A stretch of DNA of 64,000 nt from Actinomycetes bacterium (GCA_021779735.1 JAJYAC010000001.1:1-64000); one strand, 5' to 3'. Positions 16,578 to 26,809 are shown, counted from the stretch's first letter. A program made the numbers and translations. The notes: generated by a model from the sequence alone, not told the origin.

Positions 16578-16874
16578 CGTCTCTCCACGACGCGATCCTA
16601 CCGAGGCTGGTTGAAAGAACCGCTGCGTGAGACTGAGCCACTCGAATTGGTCACCGAGTCCTCGACGCGGCCCGGCTCACCAGTCGCGCTCGCGCCGCGT
16701 CAGTTCGAACGCTCGACGCGGCGCGCGCGTTCCGCCACGGCGAGCTCGACGGGGCCACGCCGTTCACGACGTCCTCGCCGCGGAAGACCCCGCGAAAGCC
16801 GAGCCCGAAAGTCCTCGTGAAGGGTCGTATTTGCTGAGGCCTTTCGCCACTGGCCCTTCAGCGAGTTACGCACC
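16578..16874. other. Gene-free stretch upstream of an ABC exporter
   Basis: No convincing coding sequence. It should contain the promoter of the secreted protein on the minus strand and that of the ABC operon on the plus strand. The open frames present are not in a codon pattern like the surrounding genes. Confidence 0.4.
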
Positions 16875-16973
16875 ATGATGGAGACGGTCGTGGTGCGCAC
16901 CGAGGGTCCCAGTGGGAGGTTGGTCGTGCGATTCGTTCCCTGGACGCAGAGAGTGCTTGGACGCACGAGATGA
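16875..16973 (+). CDS. Possible 32-residue protein coupled to the ABC ATPase
   Basis: ATG at 16875 opens a 32-codon frame (MMETVVVRTEGPSGRLVV, then RFVPWTQRVLGRTR) whose TGA overlaps the ATG of the ABC ATPase (ATGA at 16970-16973). The ATPase start has no Shine-Dalgarno of its own, so translational coupling to this small frame would explain its expression. The peptide is basic with no membrane segment. It could equally be a chance frame. Confidence 0.35.
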   Translation: MMETVVVRTEGPSGRLVVRFVPWTQRVLGRTR

Positions 16974-17887
16974 AGTCCGTGACGAATGTCATCGAAGTTT
17001 CCAACCTCACCAAGCGCTTTGGCCGTCTCGTCGCCGTGGACAACGTCAGTTTTGCCGTGCGCGAGGGCGAGATCTTTGGGCTCCTTGGAGAGAACGGTGC
17101 CGGCAAGACCACGACCCTCGAGATTCTCGAGGGATTTCAGAAGCCCGATCGCGGCACGGCTCAGGTTCTCGGGGCCAATCCCCACTCGGCCCATCGCGAC
17201 TGGCGAGACCAGATAGGTCTCGTCCTCCAAGAGTCCGACTTCGACCCCGTGCACACTGTCACCGAGACCGTGCGGCTCTTCGCGGGCTTCTTCTCTCACC
17301 CGCGTGGCGTCGCCGAGACGCTCGAACTCGTCGGGCTCGCCGACAAGGCGAACGAGCGCGTCGGACGCCTCTCGGGGGGCCAGAAACGCCGCGTTGACGT
17401 CGCGCTGGGGATCATCGGCAATCCCCGCCTCCTCTTCCTCGACGAGCCGACGACGGGCTTTGACCCGGTGGCGCGCGTGGACTTCTGGTCCGTGATTGAG
17501 GGGCTGAGCGCCAGCGGCACGTCCATCGTCTTAACAACGCACTACATGGAAGAGGCCGAGCGGCTGTGCGACCGGCTGGCCATCATGGCGCGGGGCCAAA
17601 TCGTGGCCGAGGGGACCTCCTCGACTCTCATCAGTGAGATGGGGGCGACGACCGTGCGCTTCGAAATGCCCCCGGGACTCGATCCCAGCGCCCTGTGTGC
17701 ACTGACGAGGGCCAACTTTGTCGTGCGCGACAATATGGCGACGGCCCTACTGGGTTCCGACCTCCAAGGCGTCTTGTTGCGGCTCATCACGTGGGCCGCG
17801 TCTCACGACGTGACCCTGCACCGCCTAGAGGTTCTTCGCCCCTCTCTCAACGACGTCTTTCTCGGCGCCACCGGAGGTGAACGATGA
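16970..17887 (+). CDS. ABC transporter ATP-binding protein (ABC-2 / drug exporter type)
   Basis: A 305-residue ATPase with Walker A LLGENGAGKTTTLEIL, signature LSGGQKRRVDVALG, Walker B LLFLDEPTTGFDP, and H-loop LTTHYMEEAERLCDR. This is the DrrA/CcmA type used with ABC-2 permeases. Its stop overlaps the permease start (ATGA), so the pair forms one exporter. Substrate is unknown; such pairs commonly export drugs, lipids or antibiotics. Confidence 0.93.
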   Translation: MKSVTNVIEVSNLTKRFGRLVAVDNVSFAVREGEIFGLLGENGAGKTTTLEILEGFQKPDRGTAQVLGANPHSAHRDWRDQIGLVLQESDFDPVHTVTETVRLFAGFFSHPRGVAETLELVGLADKANERVGRLSGGQKRRVDVALGIIGNPRLLFLDEPTTGFDPVARVDFWSVIEGLSASGTSIVLTTHYMEEAERLCDRLAIMARGQIVAEGTSSTLISEMGATTVRFEMPPGLDPSALCALTRANFVVRDNMATALLGSDLQGVLLRLITWAASHDVTLHRLEVLRPSLNDVFLGATGGER

Positions 17888-18663
17888 GGTACTTACGTTT
17901 GACCGGCGCCCAAGCCCTCTACAACCTGCGGGCCTACGTGCGAAGTGCGCGCACGGTGCTCTTGGGGCTCATCATGCCGGTGGGCCTCCTCGTGATTCTC
18001 AGCTGGGTCTTCGCCCACCAGGGAGCGATCGTCGCGGCGGCCGGGTACCCCATCAGCGCGATCGCTTTCTACGCCGGAGGACTCACGGCCTACGGACTCA
18101 TGCTCGGCACTTTCACGGGCGTCATGGTGGCGGTCGTGAGCGCGCGCGAGGCTGGCTGGCTCAAGCGTTTCCGCGCGTCGCCCATGCCTCCCGGGGCCTA
18201 CCTGGCCGGACAGATCGTCTTTAATGTCATCGTCTCGATCGCCCTCGTCGTGGTGATGGTGGCGACGGCCACGGTTGTCTACGGGCTGCGGCCCCGTCCC
18301 GTGCCCCTCGTGGCCGTGGGGTGCTACACGCTGCTCGGTGTCTTTTGCTTCACCGCCATCGCCCTCGCGATCACGCGGATCGTGACCACGGCGGAGATGG
18401 CCTCCTCGGCGGGGCCCTTCGCGACGATCACGCTGAGCTTCACGAGTGGCGTCTTCCTACCGCCGAACCTGCTTCCGCACTGGCTGGTGACGACGTCCAA
18501 CTACTTGCCCCTCGAACCGCTCGCCCAGTCGATGCAGAGCGCTCTCGCGACGCACGCCGCCACGGGGTTCCAGGGTCGCCCGTTTCTCGTCCTCGGTGTC
18601 TGGGGCGTCATCGCCTTTGTCGCCGCGCGATGGACGTTCACGTGGCAGCCACTGCGTAAGTGA
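17884..18663 (+). CDS. ABC-2 type permease
   Basis: A 259-residue membrane protein with six predicted helices. The ABC-2 signature region WLKRFRASPMPPGAYLAGQI is followed by the C-terminal helix pair around SSAGPFATITLSFTSGVFLP, which resembles the DrrB/NodJ motif. The ATG overlaps the ATPase stop. With the upstream ATPase it should form a homodimeric exporter in the cytoplasmic membrane. Confidence 0.92.
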   Translation: MRYLRLTGAQALYNLRAYVRSARTVLLGLIMPVGLLVILSWVFAHQGAIVAAAGYPISAIAFYAGGLTAYGLMLGTFTGVMVAVVSAREAGWLKRFRASPMPPGAYLAGQIVFNVIVSIALVVVMVATATVVYGLRPRPVPLVAVGCYTLLGVFCFTAIALAITRIVTTAEMASSAGPFATITLSFTSGVFLPPNLLPHWLVTTSNYLPLEPLAQSMQSALATHAATGFQGRPFLVLGVWGVIAFVAARWTFTWQPLRK

Positions 18664-18735
18664 GATCACCCCGAAGGGCGAGCGCTCGCGCCCACGCCCT
18701 CAGTCGCTCTACGCTCTGGTGAACCAAGGAGAGAG

Positions 18736-20109
18736 ATGAGTGAGTTTCCCTACGCCGATCGCTTCGCGGTGCACCGCGCTCTACCCGAAACGGGCGAGGG
18801 CCGCGACGACGTGCTCGCGACGTTGGCCGCGATGGCCGCAGCCGAAGACCCGACCTGGGAGACCGGTCAGTGTTCGGGGACGATGTACTGCGGGGACCAC
18901 GAGCACTACGAATTCCTCAACGAGGCCTTCGGCCACTTTTCGCACGTCAATTCGCTTCAGCGCGACATGTGCCCCAGCTCGACGAAGTTTGAAGCTGAGA
19001 TCATCGCGATGACCCTCGACCTCCTCGGTGCCTCACACGTCAGCGCGAGCCAACCGGCGGGACTGGTGACCTCCGGCGGCACTGGCTCCATCATGCACGC
19101 GGTGCTGGCCTATCGCGACGCGCGCCCTGACGTGTCGCGCCCCAACATCATCAAGCCCGAGACGGCCCACCCGGCCTTCGCCAAGGCGGGGCATCTCTTT
19201 GGCGTCGAGGTGAAGGTCGCCCCCATCGATCCCGCAACAACCCAGGTGGACCTCGACTGGGTTGCGAGTCACGTCGACGCCTCGACGATCGCCCTGGTGG
19301 GCTCGGCCTGCAACTACGGCTACGGCACGGTCGATCCCATTTCCGAACTCGGCGCCCTGGCCCTCGCACACGGCGTGGGCCTGCACGTCGACGCCTGCCT
19401 CGGCGGCTTCCTCTTGCCCTTTGGGCGCGAGCTCGGCTACGACATTCCGGCCTTTGACTACTCGGTGCCCGGCGTCACGTCGATCTCGGCCGACACCCAC
19501 AAGTACGGCTACGCCCTCAAGGGCACGAGCGTCGTGACCTTCGCGGACCAGGCGCTGCGCAATGCCCAGTACTTCTACCAGACCGACTGGTCCGGCGGTA
19601 AGTACTGCTCGCCGGGCATTGACGGCTCGCGTTCGGGCGGCCTCTTGGCCGCGACGTGGGCGGCCATGGTCTCCCTGGGTAAGGACGGGTACCGCGCGTA
19701 CGCCCGCGACATCTTCGCGACCGCGGCCGCCATGATCGAGGCGGTCGGCGAGCACGACGCTCTTCGCGTCATGGGTCGGCCGAGCTTCCTCTTTTCGATC
19801 ACCTCCGACGAGTTCGAGATCTATCACGTGAACGACTTCTTGCGCACGCGCGGCTGGCGGCTCAACGGCCAGCAGTACCCCAACGCGATTCACATGGCGG
19901 TCACGCGCCCCCAGACCCAGCCCGGCGTCCTCGAGCGCTGGCGGCGCGACCTCGCCGACGCCGTTGACTACGCGCAGACCAAGGGCTTCGAGCCCGCCCA
20001 ATCGGGGTCGATCTACGGCGGCGTGGCCGGTGGCTCCACCAGCGACGTCGATGCGGTCGTGAAGTTCTTCATGGCCGACATGATGGACCACCAGATGTCC
20101 CTGCCGTGA
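18736..20109 (+). CDS. PLP-dependent lyase/decarboxylase (sphingosine-1-phosphate lyase-like)
   Basis: A 457-residue fold-type I PLP enzyme of the group II decarboxylase superfamily, closest in appearance to sphingosine-1-phosphate lyases. Landmarks are SGTMYCGDHEHYEFLNEAFG, LVTSGGTGSIMHAVLAYRD, the pocket HVDACLGGFLLPFG, and the Schiff-base Lys256 in SADTHKYGYALKGTS. Family members cleave phosphorylated long-chain amino alcohols or decarboxylate amino acids. ATG 18736 follows AAGGAGAG, with TACGCT at about 18710 as a -10. The stop overlaps the FGGY kinase start, so the two products may act in sequence; a phosphorylated substrate made by the kinase would suit a lyase of this family (inference). 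Confidence 0.85.
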   Translation: MSEFPYADRFAVHRALPETGEGRDDVLATLAAMAAAEDPTWETGQCSGTMYCGDHEHYEFLNEAFGHFSHVNSLQRDMCPSSTKFEAEIIAMTLDLLGASHVSASQPAGLVTSGGTGSIMHAVLAYRDARPDVSRPNIIKPETAHPAFAKAGHLFGVEVKVAPIDPATTQVDLDWVASHVDASTIALVGSACNYGYGTVDPISELGALALAHGVGLHVDACLGGFLLPFGRELGYDIPAFDYSVPGVTSISADTHKYGYALKGTSVVTFADQALRNAQYFYQTDWSGGKYCSPGIDGSRSGGLLAATWAAMVSLGKDGYRAYARDIFATAAAMIEAVGEHDALRVMGRPSFLFSITSDEFEIYHVNDFLRTRGWRLNGQQYPNAIHMAVTRPQTQPGVLERWRRDLADAVDYAQTKGFEPAQSGSIYGGVAGGSTSDVDAVVKFFMADMMDHQMSLP

Positions 20110-21632
20110 GCGACCTCTGCCTCGCGATCGACCTGGGGACCGGGGGCCCCAAAGTCGCCCTCGTCGACCCCCAGGGAATCGTGCTCGACTACGAGGTGCA
20201 CCGCGTCGCGACCACCCTCAGCGACAACGGCGCCGCCACCCAAGACGCCAGCGAGTGGTGGGAACTCATCAGCGCCGCCGCCGCACGTCTCACCACCACC
20301 CACGGGCGTGGGCGGGTCGTCGGCATCGCCGTCACCGGCCAGTACGCCTCGACCGTGCCGGTGGACGCGAACGGTGAACCCACGGGGCCCTGCCTGACCT
20401 GGCTCGACACCCGCGGCGGCCCGCACTCTCGACGCGCCTTTGGCGGACCAATCCAGGGATACAACCCGCGCAAGGTCCTGCGCTTCATTCGCGTCAATGG
20501 TGGCGCTCCGTCGACCGCGGGGGCCGACCCCATTGGCCAAATCCTCTACCTCACGCACGAAGAGCCCGAATTGGTCGCACGCACGCGGTGGTTCCTCGAG
20601 CCCGTTGACTACCTGACCATGCGACTCACCGGCGTGGCCTCGGCGACCCACGCGTCGCGCCTCGCCCTGTGGATGACGGACAACCGCGATCTCACTCGCC
20701 TCGCCTACGACGAGGGGCTTCTCGCACTCGCGGACTTCGATGCCACGAAGTTGCCGCCGCTCATCTCCTTTGGCGACGTGGTCGGCACCGTCACCGACGT
20801 GGTTGCCAACGAGTGGGGAGTTGCCCCCCACACAGTCGTCGTCACCGGCATACCCGATCTGCACGCGGCGGCGATCGGCGCCGGCGCCACCGCGCCCTAC
20901 GCGACGCACCTCGCGCTCTCGACCACGTCGTGGGTGAGTTGTCCAGTGCGCGAGAAGAAGACCGACCCCGCGCACTCCATCGCGACGGTGCCGGGCCTGT
21001 CCAATGACTCGTACCTCGTGATCAATAACCAAGAGACGGGCGCGGCGGCCCTTGACTGGATCCGTCGCCTCTTGGGCGACGAGCCCTTCACGTCACTCAC
21101 CGCGCTCGCGGCCACGTCGCCCCCGGGGGCCAATGGCGTGCGCTTTCGCCCCTGGCTCGCCGGTGAGCGATCTCCGGCGGACAACAAGGCAGTCCGGGCG
21201 GGCTTTTCCAACCTCTCGTTGTCCTCTGACACCGCCGACCTCGTACGCGCGGTGCTCGAGGGCGTGGCGGCCAACAGCGCGTGGCTCTTTGGCCACGTCG
21301 AGCGCTTCGTCGGACGCCGCCTCGAACCGGTGCGCCTTCTTGGCGGGGGCGCGCAATCTGACGAGTGGGCCCAGATCTTCGCCGACGTGCTGGAGCGACG
21401 CATCGAGCGCGTCGATGAACCGCTCGTGGCCCAGGTGCGTGGCGCGGCACTGCTCGCGTGGTCGCGCGTTCTCGCTCGTCCGCTCGAGGAGTTGGTCACC
21501 TCGCCACCGGTCAGCGTCTTCGAGCCCACCGGCCGCGATCTCTACCGCGAGCTCGTGGCGGAACTGCCTCGGCTTTTTCGCGAGGAGGGTCGCGCCCGCC
21601 GACGCACGAAGCGGGCCACACAATCGACGTAG
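20106..21632 (+). CDS. FGGY-family carbohydrate kinase
   Basis: A 508-residue kinase of the xylulokinase/gluconokinase/glycerol kinase family. It shows the ATP phosphate-1 motif LAIDLGTGGPKVALVD, GIAVTGQYASTVPVD, the substrate Asp region CLTWLDTRGGPHSRR, and the C-terminal adenosine motif LLGGGAQSDEWAQIFADVL. The sugar or polyol cannot be assigned from sequence alone. The unusual PKVAL instead of TKA.L after the first motif makes a standard xylulokinase less certain. It overlaps the upstream PLP enzyme by four bases and is followed 27 bases later by an acyl-CoA dehydrogenase. Confidence 0.88.
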   Translation: MSDLCLAIDLGTGGPKVALVDPQGIVLDYEVHRVATTLSDNGAATQDASEWWELISAAAARLTTTHGRGRVVGIAVTGQYASTVPVDANGEPTGPCLTWLDTRGGPHSRRAFGGPIQGYNPRKVLRFIRVNGGAPSTAGADPIGQILYLTHEEPELVARTRWFLEPVDYLTMRLTGVASATHASRLALWMTDNRDLTRLAYDEGLLALADFDATKLPPLISFGDVVGTVTDVVANEWGVAPHTVVVTGIPDLHAAAIGAGATAPYATHLALSTTSWVSCPVREKKTDPAHSIATVPGLSNDSYLVINNQETGAAALDWIRRLLGDEPFTSLTALAATSPPGANGVRFRPWLAGERSPADNKAVRAGFSNLSLSSDTADLVRAVLEGVAANSAWLFGHVERFVGRRLEPVRLLGGGAQSDEWAQIFADVLERRIERVDEPLVAQVRGAALLAWSRVLARPLEELVTSPPVSVFEPTGRDLYRELVAELPRLFREEGRARRRTKRATQST

Positions 21633-21659
21633 GTTACAGACAGATCAAAGTGAGGAACC

Positions 21660-22898
21660 ATGCCCTACCAGTTCACGCCCCAGGGCCTCGAGGTCCAAGA
21701 GTCGGTGCGACGCTTCATGGATCACGTGATCTATCCGCACGAGGAGACCTTCTACCGAGAGTTGGCCGAGGTGGGCACCGATGGCTACCCACCCGTGATG
21801 GACAAGCTCAAGGCCGCCGCCCTCGATCGGGGACTGTGGAACCTCTTCCTGCCCCACCTGAAGGCCGACGACCCCGGTACGCCGCTGTCGAACCTTGACT
21901 ACGCGCCGGTGTCGGAGATGCTCGGGCGCGTCGGCTTTGCCTCCGAGGCCCTCAACTGCAACGCGCCCGACACGGGCAACATGGAGATCCTCAATCTCTA
22001 CGCGTCCGAGTCGGTTAAGGCGCAGTGGCTCGTGCCGCTGCTGGCCGGCGAGATCCGCAGCGCGTTCTCCATGACCGAGCCCGACGTGGCATCCTCTGAC
22101 GCGACCAACATCGGGCTTTCCATCGAGCGCGACGGCGACGAGTACGTCCTCAACGGGCGCAAGTGGTTCTCCTCGGGGGCGCGCGCGGAGCGCTGCCAGG
22201 TCTTGATCGTGATGGGAAAGACCAACCCGTCCGCCTCGCGCCACCTCCAGCAGTCCATGATCGTCGTGCCCAAGGACTCCCCCGGCGTCGAGATCGGCAT
22301 GGACCCGCACGTCTTTGGCTACAACGAGCGCGGCGGACACCCCGAGATCATCTACCGCGACGTGCGCGTGCCGGTGGAGAATCTTCTCGGCGAGGAGGGC
22401 AGCGGGTTCGCGATCAGTCAGGCCCGACTGGGACCAGGTCGCATCCACCACTGCATGCGCTCCATTGGCGTCGCCGAGCGAGCCCTCGAACTGATGGTGA
22501 CCCGATCACTCGAGCGCTCCACCTTCGGCACCAGCCTCGCGCGCAAGGGCCTCATCCAGGACTGGATCGCCGAGAGCCGCATTGAGATCGACATGGCGCG
22601 AGAGTACGTGCTGCGCACCGCGCACCTCATGGACACGGTGGGCAACCGCGCCGCGGCGACCGAGATCTCGGGCATCAAGGTGGCGGTGCCGCGCATGACC
22701 TTGGCGGTGATTGACCGCGCGATCCAGGTCCACGGGGCCGCGGGCGTCACGCAGTTCTACCCCCTCGCGTCCATGTACGCCCACCAGCGCACCCTGCGCA
22801 TCGCCGACGGTCCCGACGAGGTGCACAAGATGACCATCGCCCGACGCGAGATCATGAAGCACCAACCCGACTTTCGCATGCACGAGACCACGAAGTAG
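21660..22898 (+). CDS. Acyl-CoA dehydrogenase (ACAD10/11-like)
   Basis: A 412-residue FAD enzyme. It carries the family motifs AFSMTEPDVASSDATNI, KWFSSGA, GPGRIHHCMRSIGVAERALE and the C-terminal QVHGAAGVTQFYPLASMYAHQRTLRIADGPDEVHK. The IADGPDEVH motif lacks the YEGT glutamate of short-chain enzymes, and the overall pattern resembles the ACAD10/ACAD11 subgroup with longer or hydroxylated substrates. ATG 21660 has GTGAGGAACC upstream. It is the last gene of the lyase-kinase-dehydrogenase run. Confidence 0.9.
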   Translation: MPYQFTPQGLEVQESVRRFMDHVIYPHEETFYRELAEVGTDGYPPVMDKLKAAALDRGLWNLFLPHLKADDPGTPLSNLDYAPVSEMLGRVGFASEALNCNAPDTGNMEILNLYASESVKAQWLVPLLAGEIRSAFSMTEPDVASSDATNIGLSIERDGDEYVLNGRKWFSSGARAERCQVLIVMGKTNPSASRHLQQSMIVVPKDSPGVEIGMDPHVFGYNERGGHPEIIYRDVRVPVENLLGEEGSGFAISQARLGPGRIHHCMRSIGVAERALELMVTRSLERSTFGTSLARKGLIQDWIAESRIEIDMAREYVLRTAHLMDTVGNRAAATEISGIKVAVPRMTLAVIDRAIQVHGAAGVTQFYPLASMYAHQRTLRIADGPDEVHKMTIARREIMKHQPDFRMHETTK

Positions 22899-23083
22899 TT
22901 GGCCCCAATCCCGCGGGGCCGCCGCGTGGGTGGTCTTCGTCGGCCCTCGCGCTATTTGAGTGCTACTCAGTTGCGACAATTGAGTCAATAGTTACCCCAA
23001 CACCCCTTCCGTCGCCTCTGTTCGCGCAGAGACATCTGTGCGTAATTGAGGCGAGTAGTCGCGTCCGCGCATCCCCTTATCGT

Positions 23084-23089
23084 TAGGAT
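23084..23089 (+). promoter_or_regulatory. -10 box TAGGAT, leaderless start
   Basis: TAGGAT is followed by six bases and the ATG at 23096. The AGGA in between is too close to act as a Shine-Dalgarno. Confidence 0.5.
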
Positions 23090-23095
23090 CAGGAA

Positions 23096-24286
23096 ATGTC
23101 CACTGATACTCGCCCGGTCCTGGAACTTCGCGTAAACCCACCAGAGAACCAGCGTCGCTGGACCGTATTCTTTCGATCACTCCTCGCGATACCTCACTTC
23201 ATCGTCCTTGGAGTCGTCAGCTACGCGGCCCTCGTGGCGGGCGTGATCGGGTGGTTCGCGCTGCTCTTCACCGGACGCAATCCCCTGCATCGCTTCACCG
23301 TGGGGTACCTTCGCTGGCACGCGCGCGCCTACGCCTACGCCTGGTTACTGACCGACTGCTATCCGCCCTTTAGCGTCGAGGCCGACGAGACCTATCCGAT
23401 CGACCTCACGTTGGAAGTCGGAGCGCTGAGTCGGTTGTCTGTCCTCTTTCGGATCATTCTCGCCATCCCCGCGTACCTCGTGGTGGCCTGCCTGATGGCG
23501 GGGGCGAGCGTGTTTGGCTTCGTGGGCTGGTTGATCACCATGTTCCGCGGTTCGCTCCCCACACCCCTACACGACGCCTTCCGGGCCACGTTGCGCTTCG
23601 CCCTGCGCACGGAGGCGTACGTCTTGCTCGTCCAGCACCGCTTCCCGGGCGGTCTCTTCGGCGAACGCGCGAACGAAGAGGCACTCAACACCGCGGCGTC
23701 GACGGTCGCCCTCTCGTCAGCCATCGGCGCGAGTGAACCTGTAGATCTGGCCCACGACGGCTCTGCGTCTCTCGAGGCCAGCGGCCAAATCCACGAAGGG
23801 TCCCCCGCGCCCGGGGCGCCGAGCACGATCATCCTTGCCCGCGGCGCCAAACGAGTACTCATCGGCGAACTGATCGCGGGCGTCGTGGTCTTCGTCGCCT
23901 ACGCGATCGTCATCGCGCTCGTCGCCTCGACCCTGTCGTCAGGTCGATTCTGGTACGACAACTACGGCGGGCGCGTGTCGACGATTCAAGTGACGGTCTC
24001 GACGACCATCGACGATATCGCGGCGAAGCCGCCCAACTGGGCCGTCATTGCCCACGACTGCGCCCAGGTCTCCGACGCGCTCTCGGCCATCGCCCAGGTC
24101 CGCCAGTACCCGATCGCTCGGCCCAACGCCGACCTACTCGCGGGCATCACCGAGATCACGATCGCCGACCACGCCTGCGTGGCGAACATCGCTCCCGGCC
24201 ATCTCACTCACTACCTACCCGAACTCGCCCAGGCCTTCGCGTCGGGCAACGCCCGACTCGCGGCCTTTACCAACGCGATTCCCTAG
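23096..24286 (+). CDS. DUF4389 membrane protein with tandem repeats
   Basis: A 396-residue membrane protein with two copies of the DUF4389 unit: RRWTVFFRSLLAIPHFIVL at about 20-38 and LSVLFRIILAIPAYLVV at about 112-128, each followed by a second helix and a FTGRNPLHRF / FRGSLPTPLHDAF loop. A charged linker (about 195-255), a fifth hydrophobic helix (LIAGVVVFVAYAIVIALVA) and an extracytoplasmic domain with two Cys complete it. The function of DUF4389 is not established. The start is set by a leaderless -10 box. Confidence 0.85.
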   Translation: MSTDTRPVLELRVNPPENQRRWTVFFRSLLAIPHFIVLGVVSYAALVAGVIGWFALLFTGRNPLHRFTVGYLRWHARAYAYAWLLTDCYPPFSVEADETYPIDLTLEVGALSRLSVLFRIILAIPAYLVVACLMAGASVFGFVGWLITMFRGSLPTPLHDAFRATLRFALRTEAYVLLVQHRFPGGLFGERANEEALNTAASTVALSSAIGASEPVDLAHDGSASLEASGQIHEGSPAPGAPSTIILARGAKRVLIGELIAGVVVFVAYAIVIALVASTLSSGRFWYDNYGGRVSTIQVTVSTTIDDIAAKPPNWAVIAHDCAQVSDALSAIAQVRQYPIARPNADLLAGITEITIADHACVANIAPGHLTHYLPELAQAFASGNARLAAFTNAIP

Positions 24287-24304
24287 GTGATCGTCGCCGG
24301 CGTC

Positions 24305-24925
24305 TCAGTCGGTGAAGGCGGCCGCCAGCGAGACAGAGCGCCGGTCCATCTGGTGGCGCCACGTGGCCAGAACGGCGATGGTCAGACTGGCCAGACCCGC
24401 CAGGCCCGTGGCGATGAAGGCGGCCCACAGGTGGGCCCCCACGTAGAAGATCATCCACAGAGCGGCGCCCACCGCACCGAGGGCCCACGATGACACCGAC
24501 ACACCCGAGGCGTCCTCGGATCGCACGAGCTCGAGAATCTGTGGGCCACGAGTGATCGACATGGCGATCCCGATCCCGTACACGCCATCGGACCATCCGC
24601 CGAGGATCGTCGGCACGACCCCGAAGAGGCCAATGAAGGCGAGCGACTGCAGCACGACGCGCGTGTGACGCCACGGCTCGAGCCGTGCGAGAATCCCCAA
24701 CTGCACGGGAAGCACGAGCAGGCTGCCCAGAATGATCTCGAGCGATCCCTTCACGAATCCGTAGGTGATCCAGAAGACGCCCATGTAGACAAATATCACC
24801 CACGTGGCGAGCGAGACTCCCTCGACGCCGCGCGAACTGACGCGGCGAAACTGCGCGACAGTGCTGATCAGACCCAGTGACACGGCCGTCCAGCCCAGCA
24901 CCACGGTGAGGGCGTGAAAAGTCAT
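24305..24925 (-). CDS. PQ-loop/SWEET-like membrane protein with two triple-helix bundles
   Basis: A 206-residue protein with seven predicted helices arranged 3+1+3. The second bundle contains SITRGPQILELVRSEDASGV, a proper PQ-loop, followed by SVSSWALGAVGAALWMIFYV. The first has the same layout with AQFRRVSSRGVEGVSLATWV, where the Pro-Gln pair is replaced by Ala-Gln. Bacterial members are usually single-bundle SemiSWEETs of about 90 residues acting as dimers, so the fused two-bundle form resembles eukaryotic SWEET transporters. A sugar or metabolite uniporter is the likely role. The ATG is six bases behind TAGCCT. Confidence 0.8.
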   Translation of the reverse strand: MTFHALTVVLGWTAVSLGLISTVAQFRRVSSRGVEGVSLATWVIFVYMGVFWITYGFVKGSLEIILGSLLVLPVQLGILARLEPWRHTRVVLQSLAFIGLFGVVPTILGGWSDGVYGIGIAMSITRGPQILELVRSEDASGVSVSSWALGAVGAALWMIFYVGAHLWAAFIATGLAGLASLTIAVLATWRHQMDRRSVSLAAAFTD

Positions 24926-24931
24926 GACACC

Positions 24932-24937
24932 AGGCTA
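24932..24937 (-). promoter_or_regulatory. -10 box TAGCCT, leaderless start
   Basis: Minus-strand TAGCCT is followed by GGTGTC and the ATG at 24925. Confidence 0.5.
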
Positions 24938-24950
24938 GCGGTGAGGCGTT

Positions 24951-26648
<1,698 letters not shown>

Positions 26649-26661
26649 TCACGCGAGAAAC

Positions 26662-26686
26662 AAAAAACCCCCGCAAAAAGCGGGGG
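26662..26686 (-). terminator. leuA: Rho-independent terminator of the leucine attenuator
   Basis: On the minus strand CCCCCGC-TTTTT-GCGGGGG is followed by TTTTTT. It lies between the leader peptide gene and leuA, so it can only act as a conditional stop for leuA. Confidence 0.85.
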
Positions 26687-26690
26687 CGTC

Positions 26691-26710
26691 GGGCGGGCGT
26701 GAGCCCGCCC
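26691..26710 (-). promoter_or_regulatory. Upstream hairpin of the leucine attenuator
   Basis: A perfect 8-bp stem, GGGCGGGC-TCAC-GCCCGCCC, begins in the last base of the leader stop codon. A ribosome stalled at the Leu codons or at the stop would affect its folding. It probably is the pause or protector structure; its 5' arm can also pair in part with CGCCC of the terminator region. Confidence 0.6.
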
Positions 26711-26748
26711 TAGAACAGCAGCAGCTCGGCGTGGAGGTTATACGTCAC
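26710..26748 (-). CDS. Leucine leader peptide
   Basis: A 12-codon frame, MTYNLHAELLLF then TAG, on the minus strand ahead of leuA. It has four Leu codons, three of them in a row (CTG CTG CTG) just before the stop, as in leader peptides of leucine operons controlled by ribosome-mediated attenuation. The GTG start lies six bases behind TAAACT, so transcript and leader translation would begin together. A hairpin and a terminator follow directly. Such leuA leaders are known from other actinobacteria. Confidence 0.85.
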   Translation of the reverse strand: MTYNLHAELLLF

Positions 26749-26754
26749 GACGCC

Positions 26755-26760
26755 AGTTTA
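26755..26760 (-). promoter_or_regulatory. -10 box of the leuA leader, TAAACT
   Basis: Minus-strand TAAACT, six bases before the GTG of the leucine leader peptide. Confidence 0.6.
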
Positions 26761-26797
26761 CCCCACTTGAGCCGTCTGTCCAGAGGGGCCCTGAGGC

Positions 26798-26803
26798 TAA
26801 CCT
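26798..26803 (+). promoter_or_regulatory. -10 box TAACCT, leaderless start
   Basis: TAACCT is followed by six bases and the ATG at 26810. It is divergent from the leuA leader promoter about 40 bases away. Confidence 0.5.
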
Positions 26804-26809
26804 GAGGCC

